In this document: in pieces, positions 15,717 through 24,900 of the stretch
Layout: every line of letters starts with the position of its first letter
Numbering within the stretch: the first letter of the stretch is position 1
NCBI GenBank assembly: GCA_033722295.1
Contig: JAWVZH010000021.1
Span: 1 to 27,700 of the forward strand
From: JAWVZH01 sp033722295
GTDB taxonomy: Bacteria; Bacteroidota; Bacteroidia; Chitinophagales; Saprospiraceae
DNA length: 27,700 nucleotides
Direction: 5' to 3'
Notes under the pieces: generated by a model
Database searches by the model: none
What the model saw: only the letters and a program-made list of their open reading frames with translations
What the model was told of the DNA's origin: nothing
Translations under genes and position numbers: made by a program

Positions 15717-16688
15717 ATGAAGTCTATCAAGGACATTCAATCATCGGTTGAGACAGAACTGTCGACTTTCCAGACCAGGATGAAGGACTCCCTTCGGACA
15801 GACGCTCCATTGCTTGATAAGATCATCAGATATATTCTTAAAAGAAAGGGCAAGCGCGTTCGACCTTTGCTGGTTTTCCTTAGCGCAAAAGCTTTTGGTG
15901 AGGTCAATGACGCGACATACAATGCGGCCACGCTTATCGAGATACTGCATACAGCGACCCTGGTTCATGATGACGTCGTCGATGAAGCGGAAAAACGTCG
16001 CGGATTTTTTTCGATCAATGCACTGTGGAAATCCAAAGTAGCCGTCCTTGTGGGTGACTTTTTGCTTTCCAAAGGCCTAATAATGGCACTGGAAAATAAA
16101 GAATATACTTCCCTCCAACTGCTCAGTGAAGCAGTCCGCGATATGAGCGAGGGTGAATTGATGCAAATAAAGAAGTCGCGGACGTTGGACATCACCGAAG
16201 AAGAATATTTCGAGATCATCAGACGAAAGACGGCCTCACTGATCGGAGTGGCTACCGCAGCGGGTGCTGCCAGCACTACTGATGATCAATCATCAGTAGA
16301 TGCAATGAAGCGATTCGGACATGGCATTGGTATGGCCTTTCAGATCAAAGATGACCTCTTCGATTATGGTCAGGATAATGTGGGCAAACCACTTGGCCTG
16401 GATGTAAAACAAAAGAAGATGACCCTTCCACTGATCTACACTATTTCTCAGGTAGACCGGAAGGTGAAGAGAAAGCTGATCAGGATCGTAAAATCAGATA
16501 ACCCTTCAAAGGAGCAACTCCGGCATCTGTCACATGTCGTTTCGGATTCAGGGGGCCTGGATTATGCAAGAAAAAAGATGCTTGAATATCGAGATAAGGC
16601 CCTGGAGGAGATCTCTATAATTCCGGAAAGTCGGAGCAAGGTGGATCTTCTCGAGCTCAGCGATTATATTGTGGAGAGAAATATTTAA
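15717..16688 (+). CDS. Trans-polyprenyl diphosphate synthase (long chain)
   Basis: The 323-residue protein has the complete isoprenoid synthase core: GKRVRPLL (45-52), the first Asp-rich motif DDVVD (85-89) in TLVHDDVVDEAEKRRG, the MSEGELMQ segment (143-150), and the second Asp-rich motif DDLFD (212-216) in QIKDDLFDYG. It condenses isopentenyl diphosphate with allylic diphosphates. The residue five places before the first Asp motif is Ala80, small, which in this family usually allows a long product, such as the C30-C40 side chain of menaquinone or similar. This would make it an IspB/HepT-type enzyme; the exact length is not readable. It heads a plus-strand run with purD (7 bp after) and murF-alr. 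I could not identify a convincing promoter in the 106-bp divergent spacer. Confidence 0.92.
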   Translation: MKSIKDIQSSVETELSTFQTRMKDSLRTDAPLLDKIIRYILKRKGKRVRPLLVFLSAKAFGEVNDATYNAATLIEILHTATLVHDDVVDEAEKRRGFFSINALWKSKVAVLVGDFLLSKGLIMALENKEYTSLQLLSEAVRDMSEGELMQIKKSRTLDITEEEYFEIIRRKTASLIGVATAAGAASTTDDQSSVDAMKRFGHGIGMAFQIKDDLFDYGQDNVGKPLGLDVKQKKMTLPLIYTISQVDRKVKRKLIRIVKSDNPSKEQLRHLSHVVSDSGGLDYARKKMLEYRDKALEEISIIPESRSKVDLLELSDYIVERNI

Positions 16689-16695
16689 GCTTATT

Positions 16696-17967
16696 ATGAA
16701 TGTACTCTTGATCGGAAGCGGTGGCCGGGAGCATGCCTTGGCATGGAAAATGTCACAAAGTCCACTACTTTCGAACCTATACATAGCTCCGGGTAATGGC
16801 GGAACGGATTCTACTGGCAAGAATGTGGATCTCGATACTTCCAATTTTGCATCTATCCTGGATTTTTGTCACCAGGAAGAGATCGATATGATAGTCTGTG
16901 GCCCTGAAAAGCCTCTTGTAGATGGCTTCGCTGATTATTTCAGTTCTGAAAATATAAATGTAGTCGGACCGAGCCAGGAAGGAGCTATGCTCGAAGGAAG
17001 CAAGTCCTTTGCCAAAGAATTTATGGCCGATCATGATATACCCACAGCTAAATATGGCGCTTTTACGGCCGATGATTTCAATAAGGCCATGCGCTTCATC
17101 GATGAGATGTCTGCACCTGTGGTTTTAAAGGCGGATGGACTGGCCGCGGGAAAAGGGGTTCTTATCCTTGATTCTAAAGAGGAAGCCAAAAAAGAGCTGC
17201 AGGCCATGTTTGATGGAAAGTTCGGTGAAGCCGGTGAAACTGTTGTGATCGAGCAGTTTTTAAGTGGTATCGAATTCTCGGTATTTGTTTTGACCGATGG
17301 ACAAGAATATCTGCTCCTTCCCGTCGCCAAGGATTACAAAAGAATTGGAGAGGGAGACACGGGCTTGAATACAGGTGGGATGGGAACAGTGAGCCCGCCA
17401 CCATTTGTTGATCAGGCCTTGATGGACAAGGTTGAACAACGTATTATAGAGCCAACCATCAGGGGTATTGTCGAGCGAAAGATCGACTATAAGGGCTTCA
17501 TCTTTTTTGGTTTGATCGATGTCGACGGAGATCCGTATGTCATTGAATACAATTGCCGACTGGGCGATCCAGAAGCGCAGGTCATCCTCCCAAGACTACA
17601 ATCCGATCTTCTTGGGTCATTCTCCTCGCTTTTTGATGGAACCCTTGCAGATCGCGATATGCTGTCGACTGACCAAACTTCCCTTGCCGTAGTATTGGCC
17701 TCAGGCGGATACCCCGAAAGGTATGAGAAAGGCATAGCGATTAACTTAAAAAGGGACATTGATGAAGGTGAGATCATATTTCATGCCGGCACTCGCCAGG
17801 AAGAGGGTCAGCTCGTGACTTCCGGGGGGCGGGTCATGGCCTGTGTTGCGCTAGCTCCTGATCTTGAGTCCGCACGTTCTAAAGCATATAATTTGGTAGA
17901 GTTCGTTGAATTTGAAGATATGTACTTCAGAAAGGACATTGGACTCGATATGATACCTTATGTTTAA
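16696..17967 (+). CDS. purD: Phosphoribosylamine-glycine ligase PurD
   Basis: The 423-residue protein opens with MNVLLIGSGGREHALAWK, the N-domain signature of glycinamide ribonucleotide synthetase. The ATP-grasp region has VLKADGLAAGKGV (143-155), the loop TGLNTGGMGTVSPPP (222-236) and EYNCRLGDPEAQV (284-296), including metal-binding Glu and Asn residues. It ligates glycine to phosphoribosylamine, step two of purine synthesis, in the cytosol. The start at 16696 is chosen because it begins exactly at the family's N-terminus; an in-frame extension upstream would overlap the polyprenyl synthase gene. The 3' end overlaps murF-alr by 8 bp, suggesting coupled translation. No anomalies seen. Confidence 0.96.
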   Translation: MNVLLIGSGGREHALAWKMSQSPLLSNLYIAPGNGGTDSTGKNVDLDTSNFASILDFCHQEEIDMIVCGPEKPLVDGFADYFSSENINVVGPSQEGAMLEGSKSFAKEFMADHDIPTAKYGAFTADDFNKAMRFIDEMSAPVVLKADGLAAGKGVLILDSKEEAKKELQAMFDGKFGEAGETVVIEQFLSGIEFSVFVLTDGQEYLLLPVAKDYKRIGEGDTGLNTGGMGTVSPPPFVDQALMDKVEQRIIEPTIRGIVERKIDYKGFIFFGLIDVDGDPYVIEYNCRLGDPEAQVILPRLQSDLLGSFSSLFDGTLADRDMLSTDQTSLAVVLASGGYPERYEKGIAINLKRDIDEGEIIFHAGTRQEEGQLVTSGGRVMACVALAPDLESARSKAYNLVEFVEFEDMYFRKDIGLDMIPYV

Positions 17968-20374
17968 GACGAAAGAAATATCTGATATAGTTGGAGCCGC
18001 AACCAGGGATACCACCGGCACGGAGATAATTTCACATGTTTCAATTGACAGCCGCCTTGTCGAGCATCCTGAAACCACCTTGTTTGTCTGTCTAACTGGA
18101 AGCAGACATGATGGCCACGATTTTATCCCTTCTCTTTATGACAAAGGTGTTAGGCATTTTATTGTCGATCACTCATACGACTCAGATCCCCCGGTAAAGG
18201 CCCAGTTCTACCGCGTGGAAAACAGTGTAATCGCTCTGCAAAAACTGGCTGCCGCACATAGAAAAAACATATCTGCACGCGTGATCGGCGTCACCGGGAG
18301 CAACGGTAAAACGATCGTCAAGGAGTGGTTGAGCCAACTGCTATCAAGAAAGTATAATGTGTACAGGAGTCCAGGAAGTTATAATTCGCAGATCGGGGTG
18401 GCCCTATCCGTACTGGGAATTCCGGATCATGCTGATCTGGCCGTGATCGAAGCCGGCATCTCACAAGAGGGAGAGATGACCAGACTGGAAAAGATGATCC
18501 GGCCTGATCTGGGGATCTTCACCAATATCGGTGATGCCCATGCCGCTGGTTTTACTAACCTTCAGGACAAGTTTGATGAGAAGAGCCTTCTCTTCAAAAA
18601 TGCTACCTGGTGGACAGGACACGACCTGTCAAAGTATAATCCCGATAAGAATTACAGACCCTGGTCTACGCTAAAAACCAATGGCGTGCATGTACAATGG
18701 TCCGGTCAGTCCATTGCCTTCGAGGGATACAGATTTGACAATCCATTCAGTGACAGGGCATCGATGGAGAATCTGACTCACTGTCTGGTATTTTGTCACC
18801 ACTTTGATCCCCACCTTCTGGAAGAGTTACAGGCAGATATTGATCAGTTACAAACGGTAAGCATGCGCACCGAACTAAGGAAGGGCGTTCGCAACTGTAG
18901 TGTGATCAGCGATTATTACAATCTTGATATCGAATCGCTTTCCAATGTTCTTGATCTGGCAAATCAGATCAACCGACATTTAAAAAAGATTATCGTCATT
19001 TCGGATTTTGTCGATAACCGAAATGATAAAGCTCTCTATCTCAAGGCCATTCGCCGAATAGAAAAAGCAGGGATCGATACCGTTCTTGTCATCGGAAAAG
19101 ACTGGAAGGAACATCTGGATGAGATGCGGGTCAGAGACCTTGAGGTGTTTCATTTTCCTGACGTCAGTACATTGCTTGTTTCCCGCCAACTCAAAACTAT
19201 CCGTAATAGTCTCATCATCCTCAAAGGCGCCCGTCGTTTTCAATTTGAAAAAATAGAGAAGAAACTGGTACGACCGGTATATGGCACAAGATTGGAGATA
19301 GACCTCGCTGCCTTGCGTCATAACTGGCTTGCGCTGACCAGGCGGCTTGATCCCGGAGTGAAAAGACTCGTTATGGTCAAGGCGTCTGCATACGGATCAG
19401 GATCTGATGAACTGGCAAGATTTTACGAGGATAATAAGGTCGATTACCTGGGTGTAGCCTATGCCAATGAAGCCGTCGGCCTCCGTGAAAAAGGAATCTC
19501 CGTTCCGATCCTGGTGATGAATGCAGAACCGGCATCTTTTCCTCTCATCGATGATTACAACCTTGAACCTGAAATTCACGGGCTTACACAACTTCGAGGA
19601 TTTCTTGATGAAATGGGCCCTGAAGACCGCTTGACAATACATCTCAAATGTGAAACCGGCATGCATCGACTGGGATTCGAGGCACAAGAGCTGGATGACC
19701 TGTTCGACATGCTGAAAGATGAGCCACGGATCAAAGTAGCTTCTGTCTTTTCTCATCTCAGCAGTGCGGATGACCCTGATTCCGATGAGTATACCAAGGC
19801 GCAAATAGCGGCATTCAATGGGCTTTATGATCAGATCGCTTCAGCCCTGGGTTATTCTCCGATCAAGCATATCGCTAATTCCGCGGGATTGATCCGGTTT
19901 GCCGAAGCTCATTTCGACATGGTCAGAATGGGCATTGCCCTCTATGGTTGCGGGGCAGCAGCGGCTTTTGCCAAAGATCTGACACCTGTTCATGCACTGC
20001 GCTCATATATTATTCAGGTGAAGGAACGTCACAAAGGAGACCGCATCGGCTATGGCATGGAGGGCAAGGTGGAGCGGGTATCCAAAATAGCAACCCTCCC
20101 GATCGGATATGGGGATGGTCTACCCCGGTTGTTAGGGAACGGTCGACTGAAGGTTTTTGTTAATGACCATTTTGCTCCGTCTATCGGGCGTATTTGCATG
20201 GATATGACAATGATCGACGTGACAGAGATCCCAAATATTGAAATCTATCAGGAGGTGGAAATATTTGGTGAAAAGATCTCGTTAGACAACTTTGCTGCGA
20301 TGGCTGGTACAATTCCATATGAGATACTGGTAAGTCTCGGAAATCGCATAGAAAGAGTAATTACAAAGGCATAG
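17960..20374 (+). CDS. murF-alr: Bifunctional UDP-MurNAc-tripeptide:D-Ala-D-Ala ligase / alanine racemase (MurF-Alr fusion)
   Basis: The 804-residue protein joins two wall-precursor enzymes. The MurF part (1 to about 435) has SIDSR (28-32) binding the UDP-sugar, the P-loop GVTGSNGKT (110-118), TNIGDAHAAGF (188-198) and DRASMENLTHC (265-275). The usual MurF C-terminal motif DxYNANP is changed to DYYNLDIESL (318-327), similar to what I recall for other Bacteroidota fusions. The racemase part (about 440-804) has the cofactor lysine Lys474 in MVKASAYGSG, the second catalytic base Tyr698 in RIGYGM, IGYGDGLPR (715-723) and GRICMDM (743-749). Alr makes D-alanine, and MurF attaches D-Ala-D-Ala to the muramyl tripeptide, so the fusion couples supply and use, though a Ddl ligase is needed in between. 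The start overlaps purD by 8 bp. Confidence 0.95.
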   Translation: MFKTKEISDIVGAATRDTTGTEIISHVSIDSRLVEHPETTLFVCLTGSRHDGHDFIPSLYDKGVRHFIVDHSYDSDPPVKAQFYRVENSVIALQKLAAAHRKNISARVIGVTGSNGKTIVKEWLSQLLSRKYNVYRSPGSYNSQIGVALSVLGIPDHADLAVIEAGISQEGEMTRLEKMIRPDLGIFTNIGDAHAAGFTNLQDKFDEKSLLFKNATWWTGHDLSKYNPDKNYRPWSTLKTNGVHVQWSGQSIAFEGYRFDNPFSDRASMENLTHCLVFCHHFDPHLLEELQADIDQLQTVSMRTELRKGVRNCSVISDYYNLDIESLSNVLDLANQINRHLKKIIVISDFVDNRNDKALYLKAIRRIEKAGIDTVLVIGKDWKEHLDEMRVRDLEVFHFPDVSTLLVSRQLKTIRNSLIILKGARRFQFEKIEKKLVRPVYGTRLEIDLAALRHNWLALTRRLDPGVKRLVMVKASAYGSGSDELARFYEDNKVDYLGVAYANEAVGLREKGISVPILVMNAEPASFPLIDDYNLEPEIHGLTQLRGFLDEMGPEDRLTIHLKCETGMHRLGFEAQELDDLFDMLKDEPRIKVASVFSHLSSADDPDSDEYTKAQIAAFNGLYDQIASALGYSPIKHIANSAGLIRFAEAHFDMVRMGIALYGCGAAAAFAKDLTPVHALRSYIIQVKERHKGDRIGYGMEGKVERVSKIATLPIGYGDGLPRLLGNGRLKVFVNDHFAPSIGRICMDMTMIDVTEIPNIEIYQEVEIFGEKISLDNFAAMAGTIPYEILVSLGNRIERVITKA

Positions 20375-20384
20375 ACATATTTGT

Positions 20385-20392
20385 TATTTTTG
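20385..20392 (+). promoter_or_regulatory. -7 box for the PPIase/SurA operon
   Basis: TATTTTTG matches TAnnTTTG exactly, 35 bases ahead of the first PPIase gene and in the only gap (53 bp) between murF-alr and that gene. The position expected for the -33 element reads TTAC, a poor match. It would set the chaperone genes apart as their own transcription unit. Confidence 0.5.
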
Positions 20393-20427
20393 TGCTTCGT
20401 TAAAATCCATTCACTAGGTAAAAGTTT

Positions 20428-22380
20428 ATGAGATCAATTCTTGCACTTCTGCTGGTCTTCCCGTTCTTTCTTTTTTCGCAGGATGATCCCGTCCTGTTCA
20501 CGGTTGAGGACGACTCTGTTCACCTCTCTGAGTTTGAATACATCTATAATAAGAACAACGGAGAAAAAGCAGACTACAGCCGTGAGTCTCTTGAGGAATA
20601 TCTGGAACTGTATATCAAGTTCAAACTCAAGGTACAACGCGCAAAAGAACTTCAGCTCGATACGATACCAAGCCTTCAAAAGGAGCTCGAAGGCTATCGA
20701 CGACAGTTGGCCAATTCATATCTCACAGACAAGGAAGTGAGTGAGAGACTCGCGAGAGAACTATATGACCGTATGCAGGAAGACATCGCGGTCAGTCATA
20801 TTCTCATCAGCGTCCCCAAGAATGCTTCAAAGGAAGAAGAGGAAAAGGCGCTTTCCAAGATCAGGAGTATCAAGAACTACATAGAACAGGGATCCGATTT
20901 CGAAGAAATGGCCAAAGCCCATTCTGACGATAAGAACACCAAAAACAAAGGTGGATACATCGGATATGTCACAGCTATGTTGCCTAATGGTTTTTATGAA
21001 CTCGAGAATGCCATCTACACACTTGATGAGGGTGAGATCAGCGATCCTGTGAGAACACCTGTTGGATACCACCTGGTCAGAGTGGAGGGCTCCAGGCCAG
21101 CACGCGGCAAAATTGAAGCTGCCCATATCCTGATCCGAAAGGAGAAAAAAGGTCAGCCCGATCCAGAAGCGCTTGCCAGGATAGACAGCATCTATCAAAT
21201 GCTTGAAGATGGCAAGAACTTCGAAGATCTCGCACGTCGATTCTCAGAGGATAAGTCTTCGAAGAACAAGGGAGGTAATATAGGTATCTTCGGTATCAAC
21301 AGATACGAAAGATCTTTCGAGGATGCTGCTTTCGGGCTAGAGGAAGAAGGCAGCTATACAAAACCGGTGGAGACGAGTATAGGATGGCACATCATCAAAC
21401 TAGTTGACCGGATCGAAATGGGTAGCTACGAAAGAATCAAAAGACGCCTTCAGGCAGATATTACCAAAGATGACCGATATGAGATCGCTCAAAAAAGTAT
21501 GATCGACCGTATCAAATCGGAAAACGACTTTAAGGTCAATGACGAGGTACTGGATGAATTTGCGGAAAACCTGAGCGATGATTTTTTGACCTACAAATGG
21601 AAGATCCCAAGGGATTTGGAGGAAAAAACCTTGTTCACGCTGGGAGACAACTCCTACTCAACAAAGGACTTTGCCAAATTTCTACGTACCAACTCACGGT
21701 CACGCCTCAGGATGAACAATAATCTTCCTATTCCGGAAGCCGTGGATCAGTTGTTCGAGGAATTCGTTCACAATGAATGCATCAAATTTGAAGAAGCCAA
21801 TCTTGAGGACAAGTACCCGGATTTCAAATCCCTGATGAGAGAATACGAAGAAGGTATTTTATTATTTGAAGCCACCAAGCTTGCTGTTTGGGATAAAGCT
21901 TCACAGGACACCACTGGCTTGAAGGCTTTTCATGAAGAGCATCAGGATGACTATATGTGGGACCAGCGAGCAATGGTCGCTCATATCACCTTGAATGATG
22001 TGGATACGAAGAAAGCTGGCAAGATCTACAAGAAAGCCGCTTCATGGGATGTCGATAAACTCAAGAAGAAATACAATAAGAAAGGGGAGATCGTAACAAG
22101 TCACACGGCGTTATTTGAGAAAAATCAGCTTTCCAAGAACACCGACCTGGAATTCGAGGTCGGCTCCATGTCTGAACTGACCTATGACGATACCAGTCAG
22201 GAAGGAAGCTTCAAGAAGGTCTCCAAAATCCTGCCACCCGAACCGAAAAGGCTTAATGAGGCGAGGGGATATATAATCGCAGATTATCAGGATCATCTTG
22301 AAAAAGAATGGATACAAAGCCTCAGGGACCGCTACGAAGTAAAGGTCAATGACAAAGTTTTTGAATCACTCGTGAAATAG
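20428..22380 (+). CDS. Periplasmic peptidyl-prolyl isomerase with two parvulin domains
   Basis: The 650-residue protein has a signal peptide (1-17, ending LFSQ) and a SurA-like N-terminal helical region (about 25-115). Two parvulin/PpiC domains follow: about 118-220 (AVSHILISV ... FEEMAKAHSDD ... NKGGYIGY ... VGYHLVRV) and 228-327 (EAAHILIR ... FEDLARRFSED ... NKGGNIGIFG ... IGWHIIKL). The remaining 320 residues form a charged, probably helical C-terminal region with AHITLN and KYNKKGEI stretches that may be a decayed third domain. The family catalyses cis-trans proline isomerisation and chaperones outer-membrane proteins in the periplasm. It is first of three co-oriented genes of this type; the lipoprotein gene starts 12 bp after it. 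Such clusters occur in Bacteroidota. The call as a PPIase/chaperone is strong; client proteins are unknown. Confidence 0.9.
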   Translation: MRSILALLLVFPFFLFSQDDPVLFTVEDDSVHLSEFEYIYNKNNGEKADYSRESLEEYLELYIKFKLKVQRAKELQLDTIPSLQKELEGYRRQLANSYLTDKEVSERLARELYDRMQEDIAVSHILISVPKNASKEEEEKALSKIRSIKNYIEQGSDFEEMAKAHSDDKNTKNKGGYIGYVTAMLPNGFYELENAIYTLDEGEISDPVRTPVGYHLVRVEGSRPARGKIEAAHILIRKEKKGQPDPEALARIDSIYQMLEDGKNFEDLARRFSEDKSSKNKGGNIGIFGINRYERSFEDAAFGLEEEGSYTKPVETSIGWHIIKLVDRIEMGSYERIKRRLQADITKDDRYEIAQKSMIDRIKSENDFKVNDEVLDEFAENLSDDFLTYKWKIPRDLEEKTLFTLGDNSYSTKDFAKFLRTNSRSRLRMNNNLPIPEAVDQLFEEFVHNECIKFEEANLEDKYPDFKSLMREYEEGILLFEATKLAVWDKASQDTTGLKAFHEEHQDDYMWDQRAMVAHITLNDVDTKKAGKIYKKAASWDVDKLKKKYNKKGEIVTSHTALFEKNQLSKNTDLEFEVGSMSELTYDDTSQEGSFKKVSKILPPEPKRLNEARGYIIADYQDHLEKEWIQSLRDRYEVKVNDKVFESLVK

Positions 22381-22392
22381 AGATGAACCTTT

Positions 22393-23262
22393 ATGTGGAA
22401 GTTGATATGTTCTTTTCTCGTATTATCTGCTCTTTTCGCCTGCCAACAGGCGCCGGGGACCAGTGAAGGGGAAGAGAATGTCGCAGAAGAGGAGGATGTT
22501 GTGCTGGCGGAAGTATACGGCACACAACTGAAACTTTCAGACCTGTCTCTCGTCGTTGATTCTTATGATGATTCCAAAGACAGCCTTGCCGCTCTGAAGA
22601 CTGCCATTAACAGATGGGTAAAAGATAAGCTCCTTTTGCATGAGGCTACGGAAAACATCCCGGAAGACCTCGACATCGACAAGCTTGTCAAGGAATACAG
22701 AGAATCCCTTATCCGCCATCATTACGAACAAAAGCTGGTCTCAAGCCAATTGGATACGGTGATCACCGAATTTGACCTGATGAATCATTATGAGGAGAAT
22801 AAAAGCCGGTACACTCTGGAAAAAAGCATTATTCGCTGTTTATATATCAAAGTGCGTAAACCTGTTCGTTCTATAAAACGGATCGAAGAATGGCTGGATG
22901 AGCCGACCACTGCCAATCTGGTAAATATGCGCCAATACTGCACAAATTACGCAGAGTTCTGCCTTGTCAATCCGGACAAGTGGTACAAATGGGAGGATGT
23001 AAAACAGTCATTCCCCAAGCAGTTCAAGGTTAAAGATCTCAAGGCTGGTAATCAGAGAACTTTCGCAGATTTTGAACATCAGTATTTCATCAAGATCCTC
23101 GAATTTGTTTCCAAGAAGAACGAAGCACCCTTATCCTATTTTGAGGAACAGGCGGAGAAGCTTATAATTCGAGAAAGAAAAAACCGTTTGTTAGAGGAGT
23201 TGAAATCCCGTTTGTATGAAGAGGCCAAGGGGAGCCAGAATGTCAAAATATATATAGAATGA
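22393..23262 (+). CDS. SurA/PpiC-related lipoprotein without an evident PPIase active-site core
   Basis: The 289-residue product has a lipoprotein signal: hydrophobic residues 4-16, then LFAC with Cys17, followed by an acidic Glu/Asp-rich linker (25-36). From residue 38 it follows the outline of a SurA N-terminal domain: AEVYGTQLKLSDL, then INRWVKDKLLLHEA, and LIRHHYEQKLV. A short region at about 140-230 sits where a parvulin domain would be, starting with EKSIIRCLYIKVRK in place of the usual HIL strand, but the FxxLAxxxSDD and GGxLGW motifs are absent. The C-terminal helix pair EQAEKLIIRERKNRLLEELKSRLYEEA resembles the SurA closing helix. It lies between two true PPIase genes, overlapping surA by 4 bp (ATGA). 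I infer a membrane-tethered, non-catalytic partner or chaperone; this is not proven. Confidence 0.75.
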   Translation: MWKLICSFLVLSALFACQQAPGTSEGEENVAEEEDVVLAEVYGTQLKLSDLSLVVDSYDDSKDSLAALKTAINRWVKDKLLLHEATENIPEDLDIDKLVKEYRESLIRHHYEQKLVSSQLDTVITEFDLMNHYEENKSRYTLEKSIIRCLYIKVRKPVRSIKRIEEWLDEPTTANLVNMRQYCTNYAEFCLVNPDKWYKWEDVKQSFPKQFKVKDLKAGNQRTFADFEHQYFIKILEFVSKKNEAPLSYFEEQAEKLIIRERKNRLLEELKSRLYEEAKGSQNVKIYIE

Positions 23263-24623
23263 AGACCGTCACTTATATCCTGTTTTTCCTTTCTGTTCCG
23301 ATGATCGGGTATTCACAATCCGAGATCATTGATAAGATCGCTGCCTATGTCGGAAGTGAGCTTGTACTGCTTTCGGAAGTGGAAGAACAATTTCAACTTA
23401 TGAAGGATCGTGGTGTGGTGAGCGATGAATCTCAAAAATGCGACATACTCGAGAATCTGATGGTTCAGAAATTATTGGTGAATCAGGCCAGGCTTGACAG
23501 CATTGAGGTTCTCGAAGAGGAGATCGAGCTACAGTTGGATGCGAGGATCGACCGCATACTTTCTATGATGAATAATGATGTGGCTCAGTTCGAAGAATAT
23601 TACGGTAAGTCCATTACCGAGGTCAAACAGCAATTCAGACAAGACCTGGAAAGCCAGTTACTGGCAGAGAGAATGCAGGCCAAAGCCATGGCCCAGGTCA
23701 AAGTGACCCCTTCAGAAGTGATCGATTTTTTCCATCAGGTTCCTCCGGATTCTCTTCCTTACTTCAACGCCGAAGTAGAGATCGCAGAGATAGTGGCATA
23801 CCCCAAGGTCAATGAAACAGAAAAACAACTCGCTCAACAGAAACTCGAAAAACTCAAAGCCAGGATCGAAGCCGGTGAAAGCTTTGAAGCGCTGGCCGGT
23901 CAGTTCAGTGATGACCCCGGCTCCGCGCAGAAAGGAGGCAATCTTGGTTGGATGAAGCGGGGTTCTCTTGTTCCGGAATATGAAGCCGCAGCTTACAATC
24001 TGGAAGAAGATCAGATCTCTGACATAGTAGAATCCGAGTTTGGCCTGCATCTGATACAACTGCTTGACCGTAGGGGTAACTCTATTCTGACCAGACACAT
24101 ACTCATCAAACCACAGATCACCGACGCGGACGAACTAAAAGCGATCAATTATCTCGATTCCGTAAGAAACGTCATTATCGAGGACAGTATCGACTTTACC
24201 CGGGCGGTGCAGGCGTTCTCTAATGAAAAAACACCTTCTTATAGCAACGGTGGTCGGTTGACCAATCCTGCCACCGGCAATACATTCTTCGAAGTGGGGG
24301 ATCTGGATCCAGATATCTATTTTACCATCGATACCATGAAGGTTGGTGAGATCTCACAACCTATTGAGTTCAAGAACCGACAGGGTGAGAAAGGCTATCG
24401 TATCATAAAATTGCTCTCCTTTTCCGATCCGCACAGGGCCAACCTAAAACAGGATTATTTCAAGATCCAGAAAGCTGCGGTTGAACAGAAGAAGAATGAG
24501 AAATTTTTTAATTGGATACGGTCCAGGGCGGAGAACACCTTTGTAAAGGTTGAAGCACCCTTCAACGTATGCCCCAATATTCAGGCATGGACAGGTGTGG
24601 AAGCCGTGGGTAATGAACCCTGA
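23259..24623 (+). CDS. surA: SurA-like periplasmic chaperone/peptidyl-prolyl isomerase
   Basis: The 454-residue protein has a signal peptide (1-20, cleavage near GYSQ) and the canonical SurA layout. The N-terminal domain (21-150) begins IIDKIAAYVGSELVLLSEVEEQ and contains ILENLMVQKLLVNQA. Parvulin domain 1 (about 170-270) has AEVEIAEIV, FEALAGQFSDDPGSAQKGGNLGWM and FGLHLIQLLD. Parvulin domain 2 (about 275-388) has LTRHILIKP, FTRAVQAFSNEKTPSYSNGGRL and KGYRIIKLL. A closing C-terminal helix is at about 395-430. SurA escorts unfolded outer-membrane proteins to the Bam complex. The start codon overlaps the stop of the lipoprotein gene, so translation is likely coupled. The gene is the last of the plus-strand run; no T-tailed terminator follows it on this strand. 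The large barrel protein at the other end of the window is the sort of client such a chaperone would have. Confidence 0.93.
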   Translation: MKTVTYILFFLSVPMIGYSQSEIIDKIAAYVGSELVLLSEVEEQFQLMKDRGVVSDESQKCDILENLMVQKLLVNQARLDSIEVLEEEIELQLDARIDRILSMMNNDVAQFEEYYGKSITEVKQQFRQDLESQLLAERMQAKAMAQVKVTPSEVIDFFHQVPPDSLPYFNAEVEIAEIVAYPKVNETEKQLAQQKLEKLKARIEAGESFEALAGQFSDDPGSAQKGGNLGWMKRGSLVPEYEAAAYNLEEDQISDIVESEFGLHLIQLLDRRGNSILTRHILIKPQITDADELKAINYLDSVRNVIIEDSIDFTRAVQAFSNEKTPSYSNGGRLTNPATGNTFFEVGDLDPDIYFTIDTMKVGEISQPIEFKNRQGEKGYRIIKLLSFSDPHRANLKQDYFKIQKAAVEQKKNEKFFNWIRSRAENTFVKVEAPFNVCPNIQAWTGVEAVGNEP

Positions 24624-24649
24624 TGTGGTGAGAATATCGATAGGGGTAT

Positions 24650-24692
24650 AAAAAAAAGAGATCGGTCCATACCCCCCAGTGGAACCGATCTC
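24650..24692 (-). terminator. Intrinsic terminator, minus strand
   Basis: On the minus strand GAGATCGGT (24692-24684) and ACCGATCTC (24666-24658) form a 9-bp perfect stem, extendable by GG/CC past a bulge, around a 17-base loop. Eight T residues follow directly (24657-24650). On the plus strand there is no T-run, so it would not serve surA in the classical way. It would end transcription arriving from the glycosyltransferase gene or from an unannotated RNA. Confidence 0.8.
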
Positions 24693-24900
24693 AGAAATTG
24701 CTAAATATCCACTCAATGTGAATATCTATGAACAATTACATTAACATCAAGCATTACTGCATATACCTTGCCAACTTTTTACAAAAGGCGTGAAAACCGA
24801 CCAGATTATTAAGGGATATGAGGAGTCAGGGGAAATCAACTCTATACATTGAGGTAATAGTTAATATATAGATAGTTGTTAACCATATATTTATGATAAT

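Noticed and set aside
24693..24900. Small coding gene in the convergent gap
   Set aside because: Short frames only, interrupted by stops, with no spacing or sequence feature to support translation.
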